Source: Miscanthus floridulus (taxonomy: Eukaryota; Streptophyta; Magnoliopsida; Poales; Poaceae). From it: a DNA stretch of 64,000 nt. Position 1 is the stretch's first letter, and the number at the start of each line of letters is the position of its first letter. A program made the translations under genes and the position numbers. Of this stretch, positions 1-10,389 are shown piece by piece. The notes beneath the pieces were generated by a model. It did no database searches. It worked only from the letters and a program-made list of their open reading frames with translations, and was not told where the DNA came from. The DNA is taken from NCBI RefSeq assembly GCF_019320115.1, contig NC_089584.1, forward strand, positions 56,230,852 through 56,294,851. The letters are read 5' to 3'.

Positions 1-474
1 GTACATCCGTCCTAAAAAGAATGTAACTATGAATTACGTGCCACGAAAAGTGATTCACATTTGACCAAGTTTTTAGTGAACAATATTCACAGTTATGTCT
101 TTAAATTAATTTATGATAATTATTCCTGGACTCACGCGTTGGACGCATCTCATTCCGATCCCGTGAACCCTTCCCCCGCTCCCTCCGCTCCTAGCGTCCA
201 CTCTCGCGCCCACGCACTGTCGCACCACCGTGGGCGCTCTCCCAAGCCTGCTTGCGCTCCCAAGACGGACGTCGCACCTGCTCGCTGTCATCCTGCATGC
301 CCGTGCTCCCTCCCTCCCCCACCAGAGACGAGGACGACCACGGCGGCTCCGACGAGGTAGGTCCCCATATCTAAGCGCTCCTTCTCCTTTGGATCTGAGC
401 TCTCCTCCTTTGGATCTGGATTTGAGAGACATAGCGGTGGTTTGGGTTCCGGCAAGCTCTGTTGCAGTAGGCTT
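1..474. other. Unassigned sequence at window edge, GC-rich block
   Basis: No coding region is supported here. Bases 1-130 are AT-rich. About 135-430 is GC- and pyrimidine-rich and reads like the 5' leader or first exon of a grass gene, with a possible splice donor (GAG|GTAGGT) near 353-361. Open frames of 70-130 codons overlap on both strands with low-complexity Pro/Ser/Arg content, which is what GC-rich non-coding DNA gives. It may be part of the LTR whose end is at 1022, or host sequence captured beside it. I could not tell which. Confidence 0.3.
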
Positions 475-860
475 GTTTTGTTGTTGCAATAAGTAATGTT
501 TTTTTGTTGCATTAGTCTCTTTTTTCTAATGTTGCATCTTGCATTCCGCTTTTGTTTTTATTTACTGTAGTAGCCTTATTTTACTGTTGTAACAAGTAAT
601 ATTTCTTTGTTGCATTAGCCCTTTTTCTGATGTTAGATCTCACATTGCGCTTTTGTTTCTGTTGTTGAAGTAGCCTTGTCTTGCTATTGCAACAAGTAAT
701 TTTTCTCTGTTGCATTAGTCTTTTTTCTGATGTTGCTTTTCTTGCATTAGTCTTTTTTCTGATCTTGCATCTTGCATTGCAGTAGCTTTGTTCTATTATT
801 GCAGTTGCTTTGTTCTGATATTGCATCTCGTATTGCTTTTTGTTTGATGTTGCAAAGGCT
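475..860. repeat. T-rich minisatellite, period about 102 bp
   Basis: Three imperfect tandem copies share the order TTGCAAYAAGTAAT, then TTTGTTGCATTAGYC, then TTTTTCTRATGTT, then a TTGCRCTTTTGTT-like block, then GTAGCCTTRTTT. The AAGTAAT motif recurs near 490, 593 and 694. The array then decays into shorter TTGCATTAGTC/TTTTTTCTGAT repeats to about 860. It lies just before the recognisable LTR end, so it may be a diverged internal repeat of that LTR. Confidence 0.6.
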
Positions 861-1022
861 AACACCGACTGGACGTAGGGCTATTACTCGATCATGGTCG
901 AGGGCCCGAACTAGGATAAATCGACTATCTCTTGCGTTTACCGTCGAGTTCTGCATACGCTGAAGCCCAAACAAACTGCCCCGGGTACCCCGTGGCAGGC
1001 TATCGATGGTGAAACATCGACA
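861..1022 (+). repeat. 3' end of a Tat-type LTR (left LTR of element 1)
   Basis: The segment has the order seen at the end of the better preserved LTR at 27960-28088: GACTGGACGTAGGG, a CCGAAC-AGGATAAA block, CTCTTGCGTTTACC, then GAAACATCGACA ending in CA. The primer-like site follows immediately. The LTR start is not recognisable, so its length is unknown, and no matching right LTR occurs in the window. Element 1 is therefore a truncated copy. Confidence 0.6.
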
Positions 1023-1024
1023 GC

Positions 1025-1042
1025 TGGCGCGCCAGGTAGGGG
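1025..1042 (+). promoter_or_regulatory. Presumed primer-binding site of element 1
   Basis: TGGCGCGCCAGGTAGGGG sits two bases after the LTR end. The same 18 bases follow the left LTR of the 16.3-kb element at 28091, so the site is conserved between two distinct Tat-type elements. By position and TGG start it should pair with the 3' end of a tRNA. I do not name the tRNA. Confidence 0.65.
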
Positions 1043-3363
1043 CTTTCGGCGAATTTGCATCCGAGAGTTCGACGGACCTCGACAACATGATCTTCTCAAC
1101 GGGATCAACCTTCATCTTCGGTTCATGGATCTACGAGGCGGGCGATGATGGCAAGCTCCAAAGCCGTCTCCTCGAAGATTCGGATCACCATGAAGACCTT
1201 TCTATTTCGACGACTACGACAGATCAACCCACCGGAAGATTCGCGCAGCTCGTGATGTCCGATCCAACTTAGATTTCGTGGCTTTGCGCATCCAACTCAA
1301 ACTCAGGCTCCGCATCCGAGATGGAGTCTTACCTGAGTTCTTTCAAGAAACCAAGTTCTTTTCCGGTAGGGTTCTAGAACGTGGCTTCGGCCTATCAAGA
1401 ATACAACTCAGAGTACACTCAGAATCCTTTCAAGAAGTCGGGTCCTTTTCCATTTGGACTCCACAACATGGAAAAATCTATCAGGCATGGCCCAAAGGAT
1501 CCTTAGATCTAGTGCTTAGAATGCCACTAAAAGGAGCTCAGGAAGGTCTCGTACTAACTATAACATCCCAAGACTCCATCGTCCACTGGCCAGGTTCTAT
1601 TCCTGAGGATAGTGGTACCCGACTAGTCAGCACGACAATAACAACAATTCTATCCTACCAAGAAGGAGACTCAATCTGCGACCTTGAAGCCTCTACTAAA
1701 GTCATCAACAACTACGACAGTGTGGAAACCGACGCCAATAATAGAACAATTTACGCATGAGAAGTATTCATGGTTCGACGTCCTCGATCATCATTGGTCC
1801 CCCCAGAAGCACCAGACATTAGGTCATTGGATGAATCTGAGTCCAACATATCACCCTTTATCCAAGGGCACGATGGTGAGACCGAGAATCAAAAGCAAGC
1901 CAGAGAAAGAAGAAACAAATTAAAACAAGGACGCCAACGCCGTGCTAGGTAGCGCAAGGAAGCTTGGATTAGATATGAATTAGATCTGGCCGAGTACAAT
2001 AGAAGAAAATCAGAGCAAGAAGTCAAAGAAAGACGTGCGGCGAATACACCCTACAATAGGATTCGAGAAGCACTAGAAGAACTCAGAGCGACCTCACATC
2101 CTAGTGAAAGACAGGAATAGCTCCAAAACCTTCTCCGGTCAACAGCCCTAAGGACACACGATGGAAGGACCCACTCAAGACTACCTACTAGGTCAACATC
2201 TCATGGGCAGGAAGATCAAAATCAAAGGAAGTCCGCTTTCGAGAGACTCAGACCAAGTGGAAGTCACAATAGAGAAAGTAGAAGGGACCATAGTCAAAAC
2301 TACTGAGTCAAACAACCAAGAAAGGTCAAAAGCAAAGTACCTATTCAGACAGCCCCGCAGAACTACTATCACCAAGACAATCGTTGGCTAGAAGGAGGTG
2401 CTGAATCAGAATACACAGAAGCCGGAACGCATGATAGATTCCCCTGTTTTGCAAACAGACTTGCTTCAATACGACTACCTCACAAGTTCAAGCCATCCAA
2501 CCACTCTAAATATGATGGCAAGACCGAACCAAGGCAGTGGCTCAGGATTTACTCATAGTTGATTGAACTAGCCAGAGGAGACAACGATATCAAGACCTTG
2601 TTCTTTCCCATGGCCCTAGAAACCATGCCCCTCTAAAGGTTTGACAAATAAATCTAGGATCAATCAGAAATTGGGAGGACTTGCAAAGAGTTTTCTGTGA
2701 AAATTTCGTGGGTATCATTACGCACCCCATCACCCACACAGAATTAAAAGGACTCAAGCAGAAAGGAGGCGAAAGTCTCAGAAATTACTATCGACAATTT
2801 GGCGAACTACGTGCTCAAGTATATGACATCACCGAACGAGAAGTAATCAAGGCTTTCTCTCACGGAATCATGGCTAGGTGGCAATTTTAGGACTTCTGCA
2901 AAGAAAACCCAAGAAACAATGAAGAATTCTGACGCACAGTAGAAAAGATGATTACTATAGAGGAGAAGACACGAGAAAGGTTCTCAGATAGAAACAACCA
3001 AGACAGCCTGGATAAGCAAAATCATCGAAACATCAGACATCAGGAAAGAAAACATGGACCAGACAACACCGTAGTGGTGGCTGACAAATCAAGGAAGTTT
3101 TCCAAACCTAGAAGGTATGATGACATTGAAAACATGCATTGCATCTGGCATCCTAAAGGAAATCACACCATCGGAAATTGCTACACCTTCAATGGTCGAT
3201 ACACAAGAAGAGATAATAAGGTAAACACTAAAGAAGACAATCAAAAAAAAGATAAAGACAACCATGAAGACAAGGGATTCCAAAAATCCAGGGGACAGTA
3301 GCAGTGATCTTTGCTAGGGCCCTAGATTCTAGAAGCAAACATCAAGAAAAGCTAGCTCTATGA
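1043..3363 (+). pseudogene. Decayed gag of Tat-type element 1
   Basis: This is the leader and gag region of a Ty3/gypsy element, broken by many stops and shifts. Recognisable pieces are a capsid-like segment at about 2681-2890 (KGGESLRNYYRQFGELR, the typical retrotransposon gag motif) and a basic, Asn/Lys-rich nucleocapsid-like segment at about 2948-3301 with a C-x-W-HP-x-GNH-x4-C pattern (HCIWHPKGNHTIGNC). Those two pieces are separated by stop codons. Gag forms the virus-like particle and binds the RNA. Upstream, 1043-2660 has only short open frames of acidic, Ser/Thr-rich and Arg/Glu-rich composition, common in the variable front of these proteins. The protein cannot be made in full from this copy. 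Confidence 0.7.
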
Positions 3364-3369
3364 ACCATC

Positions 3370-4103
3370 ATGGCAGCAGAACTGACTACTCCAAGATATC
3401 TCAATTGGTCACAGTATCCAATCCAGTTTTCAAGAGAAGACCAATGGACTAGTGTAGGAAATGCAGGCCATTACCCACTGGTTCTAGATCCAACTATCGC
3501 TGGTATAACTATCACAAAAGTACTAATTGATGGGAGAGCTAGACTCAACATCATTTTTTCAGAAACACTAAGGAAGATGGGACTACAACTCGCCGGGATG
3601 ATTACACCAACGAGCACCCATTTTTATGGGATAGTACCCAGCAAGGCAGCCATACCACTTGGACAAATCACTCTACTGGTTACTTTTGGAACTCCCTCAA
3701 ACTACCGAATAGAGTTCATCAAGTTTGAAGTTGCAGACTTCGATTCATCATATCACGCAATCCTCAGGCGCCCAGCACTAGCAAAATTCATGGCGATACC
3801 GCATTACCCGTACCTATTGCTTAAGATGCTAGGGCCTAACGGTGTCCTTTCCCTTCGAAGTGATTTGAAGTGTGCTTTTGACTATGACATTCAGGCAATT
3901 CAAATTGCAGCCAAAGCACAAGCCACCAATGGTAGAAAAGAAATAGCCACTATTGCCGCATAAATGAGCCCAGAAGAACTAGAGATACCGGCTAAAAAGC
4001 CCAGCATCCTCGCACCACCAAAAGAAGCCGATGTCAAGCAAATCGATCTGGGCACTGGTGATCCCTCCAAAATGGCAACATCAGCGCCCACCTCTCAGCA
4101 AAA
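3370..4103 (+). pseudogene. Aspartic protease region of element 1
   Basis: An open stretch of 197 codons carries the pattern of the retropepsin region of Tat-type elements: a PLVLDPTI lead-in, then VLIDGRARLNIIF where the active-site triplet should be, then LGQITLLVTFGTPSNYR and YHAILRRPAL. In the two other Tat copies of this window the site reads DGGS and DYGS. Here the residue after Gly is Arg, so the active site is probably damaged. A TAA at 3961 ends the stretch, and the same frame continues to the linker before RT (VKQIDLGTGDPSKMA). The enzyme would cut the Gag-Pol precursor. Confidence 0.75.
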
Positions 4104-5155
4104 TAGGAACTCATGCTCACCAACTTTCTTCGGGACAACAAAGATATCTTCGCTTGGAAGCCGGCCGACATGCTAGATGTCCCAAGAGAGTTGGCTAAGC
4201 ATAGAATCGATATCAATGAAGACTCCAAGCCTGTGAAACAATGGCTATGATGATTCTCACCCGATAAGAAGGCAGCAATTAAAAAAGAAATCACAAAGCT
4301 AATGGCAGCTGGATTCATCAGAGAAATCCTTCATCCAGATTGGCTAGCAAACCTAGTTCTAGTACAAAAAAAGAATGTGGACGAGTGGCGCATGTGCGTC
4401 GACTACATAGATCTCAACAAACACTACCCAAAAGATCCATTCGGGCTACCACACATTGATCAGATAGTTGATTCAATAGCAGGATCTGCCCTATTATCCT
4501 TTCTTGATTGCTATTCAGGATATCACCAGATCGCATTAAAGAAACAAGACCAGAGCAAGACATCTTTCATTACTCCGTTCGGTGCTTACTGCTACAAGAC
4601 CATGTCGTTTGGACTCAAGAATGCTGGTGCCACATACCAAAGAGCTATCCAAACATGCCTTGGTGATCAGATCGGTGAAAACGTAGAGGCATATGTGGAT
4701 GACATAGTAGTAAAAACAAAGAACCCGGACACACTAATTGAAGACTTAAAGCAAACCTTCAAAAACCTGAAAAGGTGAAGGTGGAAATTGAATCCAAACA
4801 AGTGTGTATTCGGAGTTCCTTCAGGACAACTACTTGGATTCTTGGTCAGTCATCGTGGAATCGAAGGCAGTGCCAAGCAAATTCGAGCCATTATAGAGAT
4901 GGGCCCTCCTCGAAGTGTCAAAGATGTGCAGAAACTAACAGGCTGCATGGCGGCCCTCAATCATTTCATATCAAGACTCGGTGAAAAAGGGTTACCTTTC
5001 TTTAAACTACTAAAGAAGACAAACAAGTTCAAGTGGACAGAAGAAGCCAATGAAGCTTTCAAAAGACTTAAGGCATACCTCACCTCCTCGCCCATTCTCA
5101 CACCTCCAAAGAAATATGAAGACATGATGCTGCACATTACGACAACTTCTACTGT
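4104..5155 (+). pseudogene. Reverse transcriptase of Tat-type element 1
   Basis: The RT begins after a frame change relative to the protease. It shows EWRMCVDYIDLNKH, PFGLPHIDQIVDS, FLDCYSGYHQIAL, TSFITPFGAYCY and the catalytic box EAYVDDIVVK, which is intact. A TGA near 4776 interrupts the frame where related copies suggest Trp. The thumb and connection continue at 4788-5189 (CVFGVPSGQLLGFLVSHRGIE, GCMAALNHFISRLGEKGLPFF). A second stop (TAA near 5187) lies at the start of the RNase H array. RT copies the element RNA into DNA in the particle. Membership of the Tat lineage is inferred from the close match in domain order to the 16.3-kb element and from the archaeal-type RNase H downstream. Confidence 0.85.
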
Positions 5156-6028
5156 GATCAGCACAGCGATAGTCGTAGAAAGAGAATAAGAAGGGCATGT
5201 ATATAAAGTACAATGCCTAGTATACTACATCAGCGAAGTACTATCAGAATAAAAAATCTGGTACCAGCATATGCAAAAACTACTCTACGCCCTCCTAATC
5301 ATTTCACGCAAGCTTTGCCACTATTTTGAAAGCCACAAGATTACTGTGGTGATAGATTTCCTACTCAGAGACATCCTACATAATAGAGATGCAATAGGGC
5401 GCATATCTAAGTGGGCAGTTGAACTTGGTGCTCTCAATATCGATTTCACCCAATGGAAGGCAATTAAATCTCAAGCCCTTGTCGATTTTGTTGCCGAGTG
5501 GACAGAAATTCAACAACCTATGTCAAATACCATCCTTGACCATTGGAAGATGTACTTTAATGGATCACTCAAGCTAGGCGGAGCTGGTGCAGGCGTTCTC
5601 TTCATCTCTCCAGATGGAAAACAACTCAAGTATATCCTTCAGATATTATGGCAAGCTACAAACAATGAAGCATAATACAAAGCCCCATCCATGGGCTCTG
5701 AGTGGCAATTACCCTTGGAATCAAGCGATTACTCGTATATGGCGATTCGGTAGTCGTCATCAACCAAGTCAACAAAGATTGGGACTGCACCAAGGAAAAC
5801 ATGGGCGCTTACTGTGCTGAAATACGAAAACTCAAAAAACATTTTCAAGCATTAGAAATTCTACATGTCCTGCACGATTCTAATATTGCAGCAGACGTCC
5901 TCGCCAAGCTCAAATCGGACAGGGCAAAGGTCCCACCCGGCGTATTCATAAAGGAGTTATTAGCTCCCTTTATCAAACAACCCGGTGAGATAACCCCTGA
6001 ACTCCTAGCTAAAGGCACCCAGATTTTA
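5156..6028 (+). pseudogene. RNase H module copy 1 (broken)
   Basis: Copy 1 joins directly to the RT, so it is the original position of the module. The connection and first RNase H are open from 5271 to 5675 (ALLIISRKLCHYFESHK, ISKWAVELGALN, ALVDFVAEW, then YFNGS where the other copies have YFDGS). A TAA near 5673 replaces a Glu codon of the EYEAL motif, and the frame then shifts. The rest is readable at 5702-6034, with YGDS and IAADVLAKL. The change of the first catalytic Asp to Asn (YFNGS) and loss of the Glu would each abolish RNase H activity. Confidence 0.85.
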
Positions 6029-6902
6029 GATTAGCACAGCGATAGTCGTAGAAAGAGAAGAAGAAGGGCATGTATATAAAGTACAACGCCTAGTATACTA
6101 CATTAGCGAAGTACTGTCAGAATAAAAAATCCAGTACCTGCATATGCAAAAACTACTCTACTCCCTCCTAATCACTTCATGCAAGCTTCGCCACTATTTT
6201 GAAAGCAACAAGATTACTATGGTGACAGATTTCCCACTCGAAGATATCCTACACAATAGAGATGCAACAGGACGCATATCTAAGTGGGCAGTTGAACTTG
6301 GTGCTCTCAATATCGATTTCACCCCATGGAAGGCAATTAAATCTCAAGCCCTTGCCGATTTTGTTGCCGAGTGGATAGAAATTCAACAACCTATGTCAAA
6401 TACTATCCTTGACCATTGAAAGATGTACTTTGATGGATCACTCAAGCTAGGCGGAGCTGGTGCAGGTGTTCTCTTCATCTCTCCAGATGGAAAACAACTC
6501 AAGTATGTCCTTCAGATATTATGGCAAGCTACAAACAATGAGGCAGTATACGAAGCCCTCATCCACGGGCTTCGAGTGGCAATTACCCTTGGAATCAAGC
6601 GATTACTCGTATATGGTGATTCGGCAGTAGTCATCAACCAAGTCAACAAAGATTGGGACTACACCAAAGAAAACATGGGCGCTTACTGTGCTAAAATACG
6701 AAAACTCAAAAAACATTTTCAAGGATTCGAAATTCTACATGTCCTGCACAATTCTAATATTGCAGCAGACGTCCTCGCCAAGCTCGGATCGGACATGGCA
6801 AAGGTCCTACCCGACGTATTCATAGAGGAGTTATCAGCTCCCTTTATCAAACAACCCGGTGAGATAACCCTTGAACTCCCTGCTAAAGGCACCTAGATTT
6901 TG
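6029..6902 (+). pseudogene. RNase H module copy 2 (one stop)
   Basis: The front part is open at 6144-6419 and the archaeal-type RNase H at 6423-6896. They are separated by a single TGA at about 6418 in place of a Trp codon. Catalytic-type residues are seen in YFDGS, in YGDS and in IAADVLAKL. The Glu motif reads VYEAL rather than EYEAL, with the second Glu kept. In sequence it is closest to copies 1 and 7 (for example IRKLKKHFQ and a TIL-DH segment). Confidence 0.85.
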
Positions 6903-7775
6903 GATCAGCACAGCAATAGTCATAGAAAGAGAAGAAGAAGGGCACGTATATAAAGTACAACGCCTAGTATACTACATCAGCGAAGTACTATCAGAATAAA
7001 AATCTGGTACCTGCATATGCAAAAACTACTCTATGCCCTCCTAATCACTTCACGCAAGCTTCGCCACTATTTTGAAAGCCACAAGATTACTGTGGTGACA
7101 TATTTCCCACTCAGAGACATCCTACACAATAAAGACGCAACAGAGCGCATATCTAAGTGGGTAGTTGAACTTGGTGCTCTCAATATCGATTTCACCCCAT
7201 GGAAGGCAATTAAATCTCAAGCCCTTGCCGATTTTATTGCCGAGTGGACAGAAATTCAACAACCTATGTCAAATACCATCCTTGACCATTGGAAGATGTA
7301 CTTTGATGGATCACTCAAGCTAGGTGGAGCTGGTGCAGGCGTTCTCTTCATCTCTCTAGACGGAAAACAACTCAAGTATGTTCTTCAGATATTATGGCAA
7401 GCTACAAACAATGAAGTAGAATACGAAGCCCTCATCCATGGGCTCCGAGTGGCAATTACCCTTGGAATCAAGCGATTACTCGTATATGGTGATTCGGCAG
7501 TAGTCATCAACCAAGTCAACAAAGATCAGGAGTGCACCAAAGAAAACATGAGCGCTTACTATGCTAAAATACGAAAACTCGAAAAACATTTTCAAGGATT
7601 AGAAATTTTACATGTCCAGTGCGATTCTAAAATTGCAGCAGACATCCTCGCCAAGCTCGGATCGGACAGGGCAAAGGTCCCACCTGGTGTATTCATAGAG
7701 GAGTTATCAGCTCCATTTATCAAACAACCCAGTGAGATAACACCTGAACTCCTAGCTAAAGGCACCTAGATTTCG
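6903..7775 (+). CDS. RNase H module copy 3 (open, 250 codons)
   Basis: An unbroken frame runs from the ATG at 7017 to the TAG at 7767-7769 and covers the degenerate first RNase H (about residues 1-85) and the archaeal-type RNase H (about 94-230). The D-E-D-D set is present: YFDGS, EYEAL, YGDS and IAADILAKL. It shares WVVEL, VEYEAL, KDQECT and CDSKI with copy 5 only. There is no promoter or initiation context of its own that I can see, so an open frame does not imply a product. RNase H would remove the RNA strand of RNA-DNA hybrids during reverse transcription. Confidence 0.75.
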
Positions 7776-8648
7776 GATCAGCACAACGATAGTCGTAGAA
7801 AGAGAAGAAGGGCACATATATAAAGTACAACGCCTAGTATACTACATCAGCGAAGTACTGTTAGAATAAAAAATTCGGTACCTGCATATGCAAAAACTAC
7901 TCTCTACGCCCTCCTAATCACTTCACGCAAGCTTCGCCACTATTTTGAAAGCCACAAGATTACTGTGGTGATAGATTTCCCACTCGGAGACATCCTACAC
8001 AATAGAGATGCAACAGAGCACATATCTAAGTGGGCAGTTGAACTTGGTGCTCTCAAAATCGATTTCACCCCGTGGAAGGCAATTAAATCTCAAGCCCTTG
8101 CCGATTTTGTTATCGAGTGAACATAAATTCAACAACCTATGTCAAATACCATCCTTGACCATTGGAAGATGTACTTTGATGGATCACTCAAGCTAGGTGG
8201 AGCTGGTGCAGGCGTTCTCTTCATCTCTCTAGATGGAAAATAACTCAAGTATGTTCTTCAGATATTATGGCAAGCTACAAACAATGAAGCAGAATACGAA
8301 GCCCTCATCCACGGGCTCCGAGTGGCAATTACCCTTGGAATCAAGCGATTACTCGTATATGGTGATTCGGCAGTAGTCATCAACCAAGTCAACAAAGATT
8401 GGGAGTGAACCAAAGAAAACATGGGCGCTTACTATGCTAAAATACGAAAACTCAAAAAACATTTTCAAGGATTAGAAATTCTACATGTCCTGCGCGATTC
8501 TAATATTGCAACAGACGTCCTCACCAAGCTCGGATCGGATATGGTAAAGGTCCCACCTGGTGTATTTATAGAGGTGTTATCAGCTCCATTGATCAAACAA
8601 CCCAGTGAGATAACCCCTGAACTCCCAGCTAAAGGCACCTGGATTTTG
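7776..8648 (+). pseudogene. RNase H module copy 4 (several stops)
   Basis: A 2-bp insertion after the landmark (CTCTCTACGCC instead of CTCTACGCC) shifts the frame at the start. Stops follow in GAGTGAACATAAATTC (near 8117), in AAATAACTC (near 8238) and in GAGTGAACC (near 8405). The tail is open at 8421-8693 and reads on into the next unit. It shares all these defects, and the residues IATDVLTKL, DMVKVPPG and APLIKQPS, with copy 6, which shows that the two descend from one already broken copy. Confidence 0.85.
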
Positions 8649-9516
8649 GATCAGCACAACGATAGTCGTAGAAAGAGAAGGGCACGTATATAAAGTACAA
8701 CGCCTAGTATACTACATTAGCGAAGTACTGTCAGAATAAAAAATCCGGTACCTGCATATGCAAAAACTACTCTACGCCCTCCTAATCACTTCACGCAAGC
8801 TTCACCACTATTTTGAAAGCCACAAGATTACTGTGGTGACAGATTTCCCACTCGGAGACATGCTACACAACAGAGATGCAACAGAGCGCATATCTAAGTG
8901 GGTAGTTGAACTTGGTGCTCTCAATATCGATTTCACCCCATGGAAGGCAATTAAATCTCAAGCCCTTGCCGATTTTGTTGCCGAGTGGACAGAAATTCAA
9001 CAACCTATGTCAAATACCATCCTTGACCATTGGAAGATGTACTTTGATGGATCACTCAAGCTAGGTGGAGCTGGTGCAAGCGTTCTCTTCATCTCTCTAG
9101 ACGGAAAACAACTCAAGTATGTTCTTCAGATATTATGGCAAGCTACAAACAATGAAGTAGAATACGAAGCCCTCATCCATGGGCTCCGAGTGGCAATTAT
9201 CCTTGGAATCAAGCGATTACTCGTATATGGTGATTCGGCAGTAGTCATCAACCAAGTCAACAAAGATCAGGAGTGCACCAAAGAAAACATGGGCGCTTAC
9301 TATGCTAAAATACAAAAACTCAAAAAACATTTTCAAGGATTAGAAATTCTACATGTCCTGTGCGATTCTAAAATTATAGCAGACGTCCTCGCCAAGCTCG
9401 GATCAGACAGGGCAAAGGTCCCACCTAGTGTATTCATAGAGGAGTTATCAGCTCCATTTATCAAACAACCTAGTGAGATAACCCCTGAACTCCCAGCTAA
9501 AGGCACCTAGATTTCG
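8649..9516 (+). CDS. RNase H module copy 5 (open, 250 codons)
   Basis: An unbroken frame runs from the ATG at 8758 to the TAG at 9508-9510 and is nearly the same as copy 3. The four catalytic-type positions are kept: YFDGS, EYEAL, YGDS, and Asp of IIADVLAKL. Differences from copy 3 are scattered substitutions such as AIILG for AITLG and VPPSVF for VPPGVF. It sits exactly 1,741 bp after copy 3, as expected if a 3-4 block was duplicated to give 5-6. No promoter of its own is seen. Confidence 0.75.
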
Positions 9517-10389
9517 GATCAGCACAACGATAGTCGTAGAAAGAGAAGAAGGGCACATATATAAAGTACAACGCCTAGTATACTACATCAGCGAAGTACT
9601 GTCAGAACAAAAAATCTGGTACCTACATATGCAAAAACTACTCTCTACGCCCTCCTAATCACTTCACGCAAGCTTCACCACTATTTTGAAAGCCACAAGA
9701 TTACCGTGGTGACAGATTTCCCACTCGGAGACATCCTACACAATAGAGACGCAACAGAGCGCATATCTAAGTGGGCAGTTGAACTTGGTGCTCTCAATAT
9801 CGATTTCACCCCATGGAAGGCAATTAAATCTCAAGCCCTTGCCGATTTTGTTGCCGAGTGAACATAAATTCAACAACCTATGTCAAATACCATCCTTGAC
9901 CATTGGAAGATGTAATTTGATGGATCACTCAAGCTAGGTGGAGCTAGTGCAGGCGTTCTCTTCATCTCTCTAGACGGAAAATAACTCAAGTATGTTCTTC
10001 AGATATTATGGCAAGCTACAAACAATGAAGTAGAATACGAAGCCCTCATCCACGGGCTCCGAGTGGCAATTACCCTTGGAATCAAGCGATTACTTGTATA
10101 TGGTGATTCGGCAGTAGTCATCAACCAAGTCAACAAAGATTGGGAGTGAACCAAAGAAAACATGGGCGCTTACTATGCTAAAATACGAAAACTCGAAAAA
10201 CATTTTCAAGGATTAGAAATTCTACATGTCCTACACGATTCTAATATTGCAACAGACGTCCTCACCAAGCTCGGATCGGATATGGTAAAGGTCCCACCTG
10301 GTGTATTTATAGAGGTGTTATCAGCTCCATTGATCAAACAACCCAGTGAGATAACCCCTGAACTCCCAGCTAAAGGCACCTGGATTTTG
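9517..10389 (+). pseudogene. RNase H module copy 6 (several stops)
   Basis: It repeats the defects of copy 4: the CTCTCTACGCC insertion, GAGTGAACATAAATTC, AAATAACTC and GAGTGAACC. It adds a new one, TGTAATTTG (near 9912), which puts a TAA in the YFDGS motif. The tail is open at 10162-10434 and runs into copy 7, as copy 4 does into copy 5. New private changes on top of shared ones give the order of events: defects first, block duplication second, further decay third. Confidence 0.85.
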
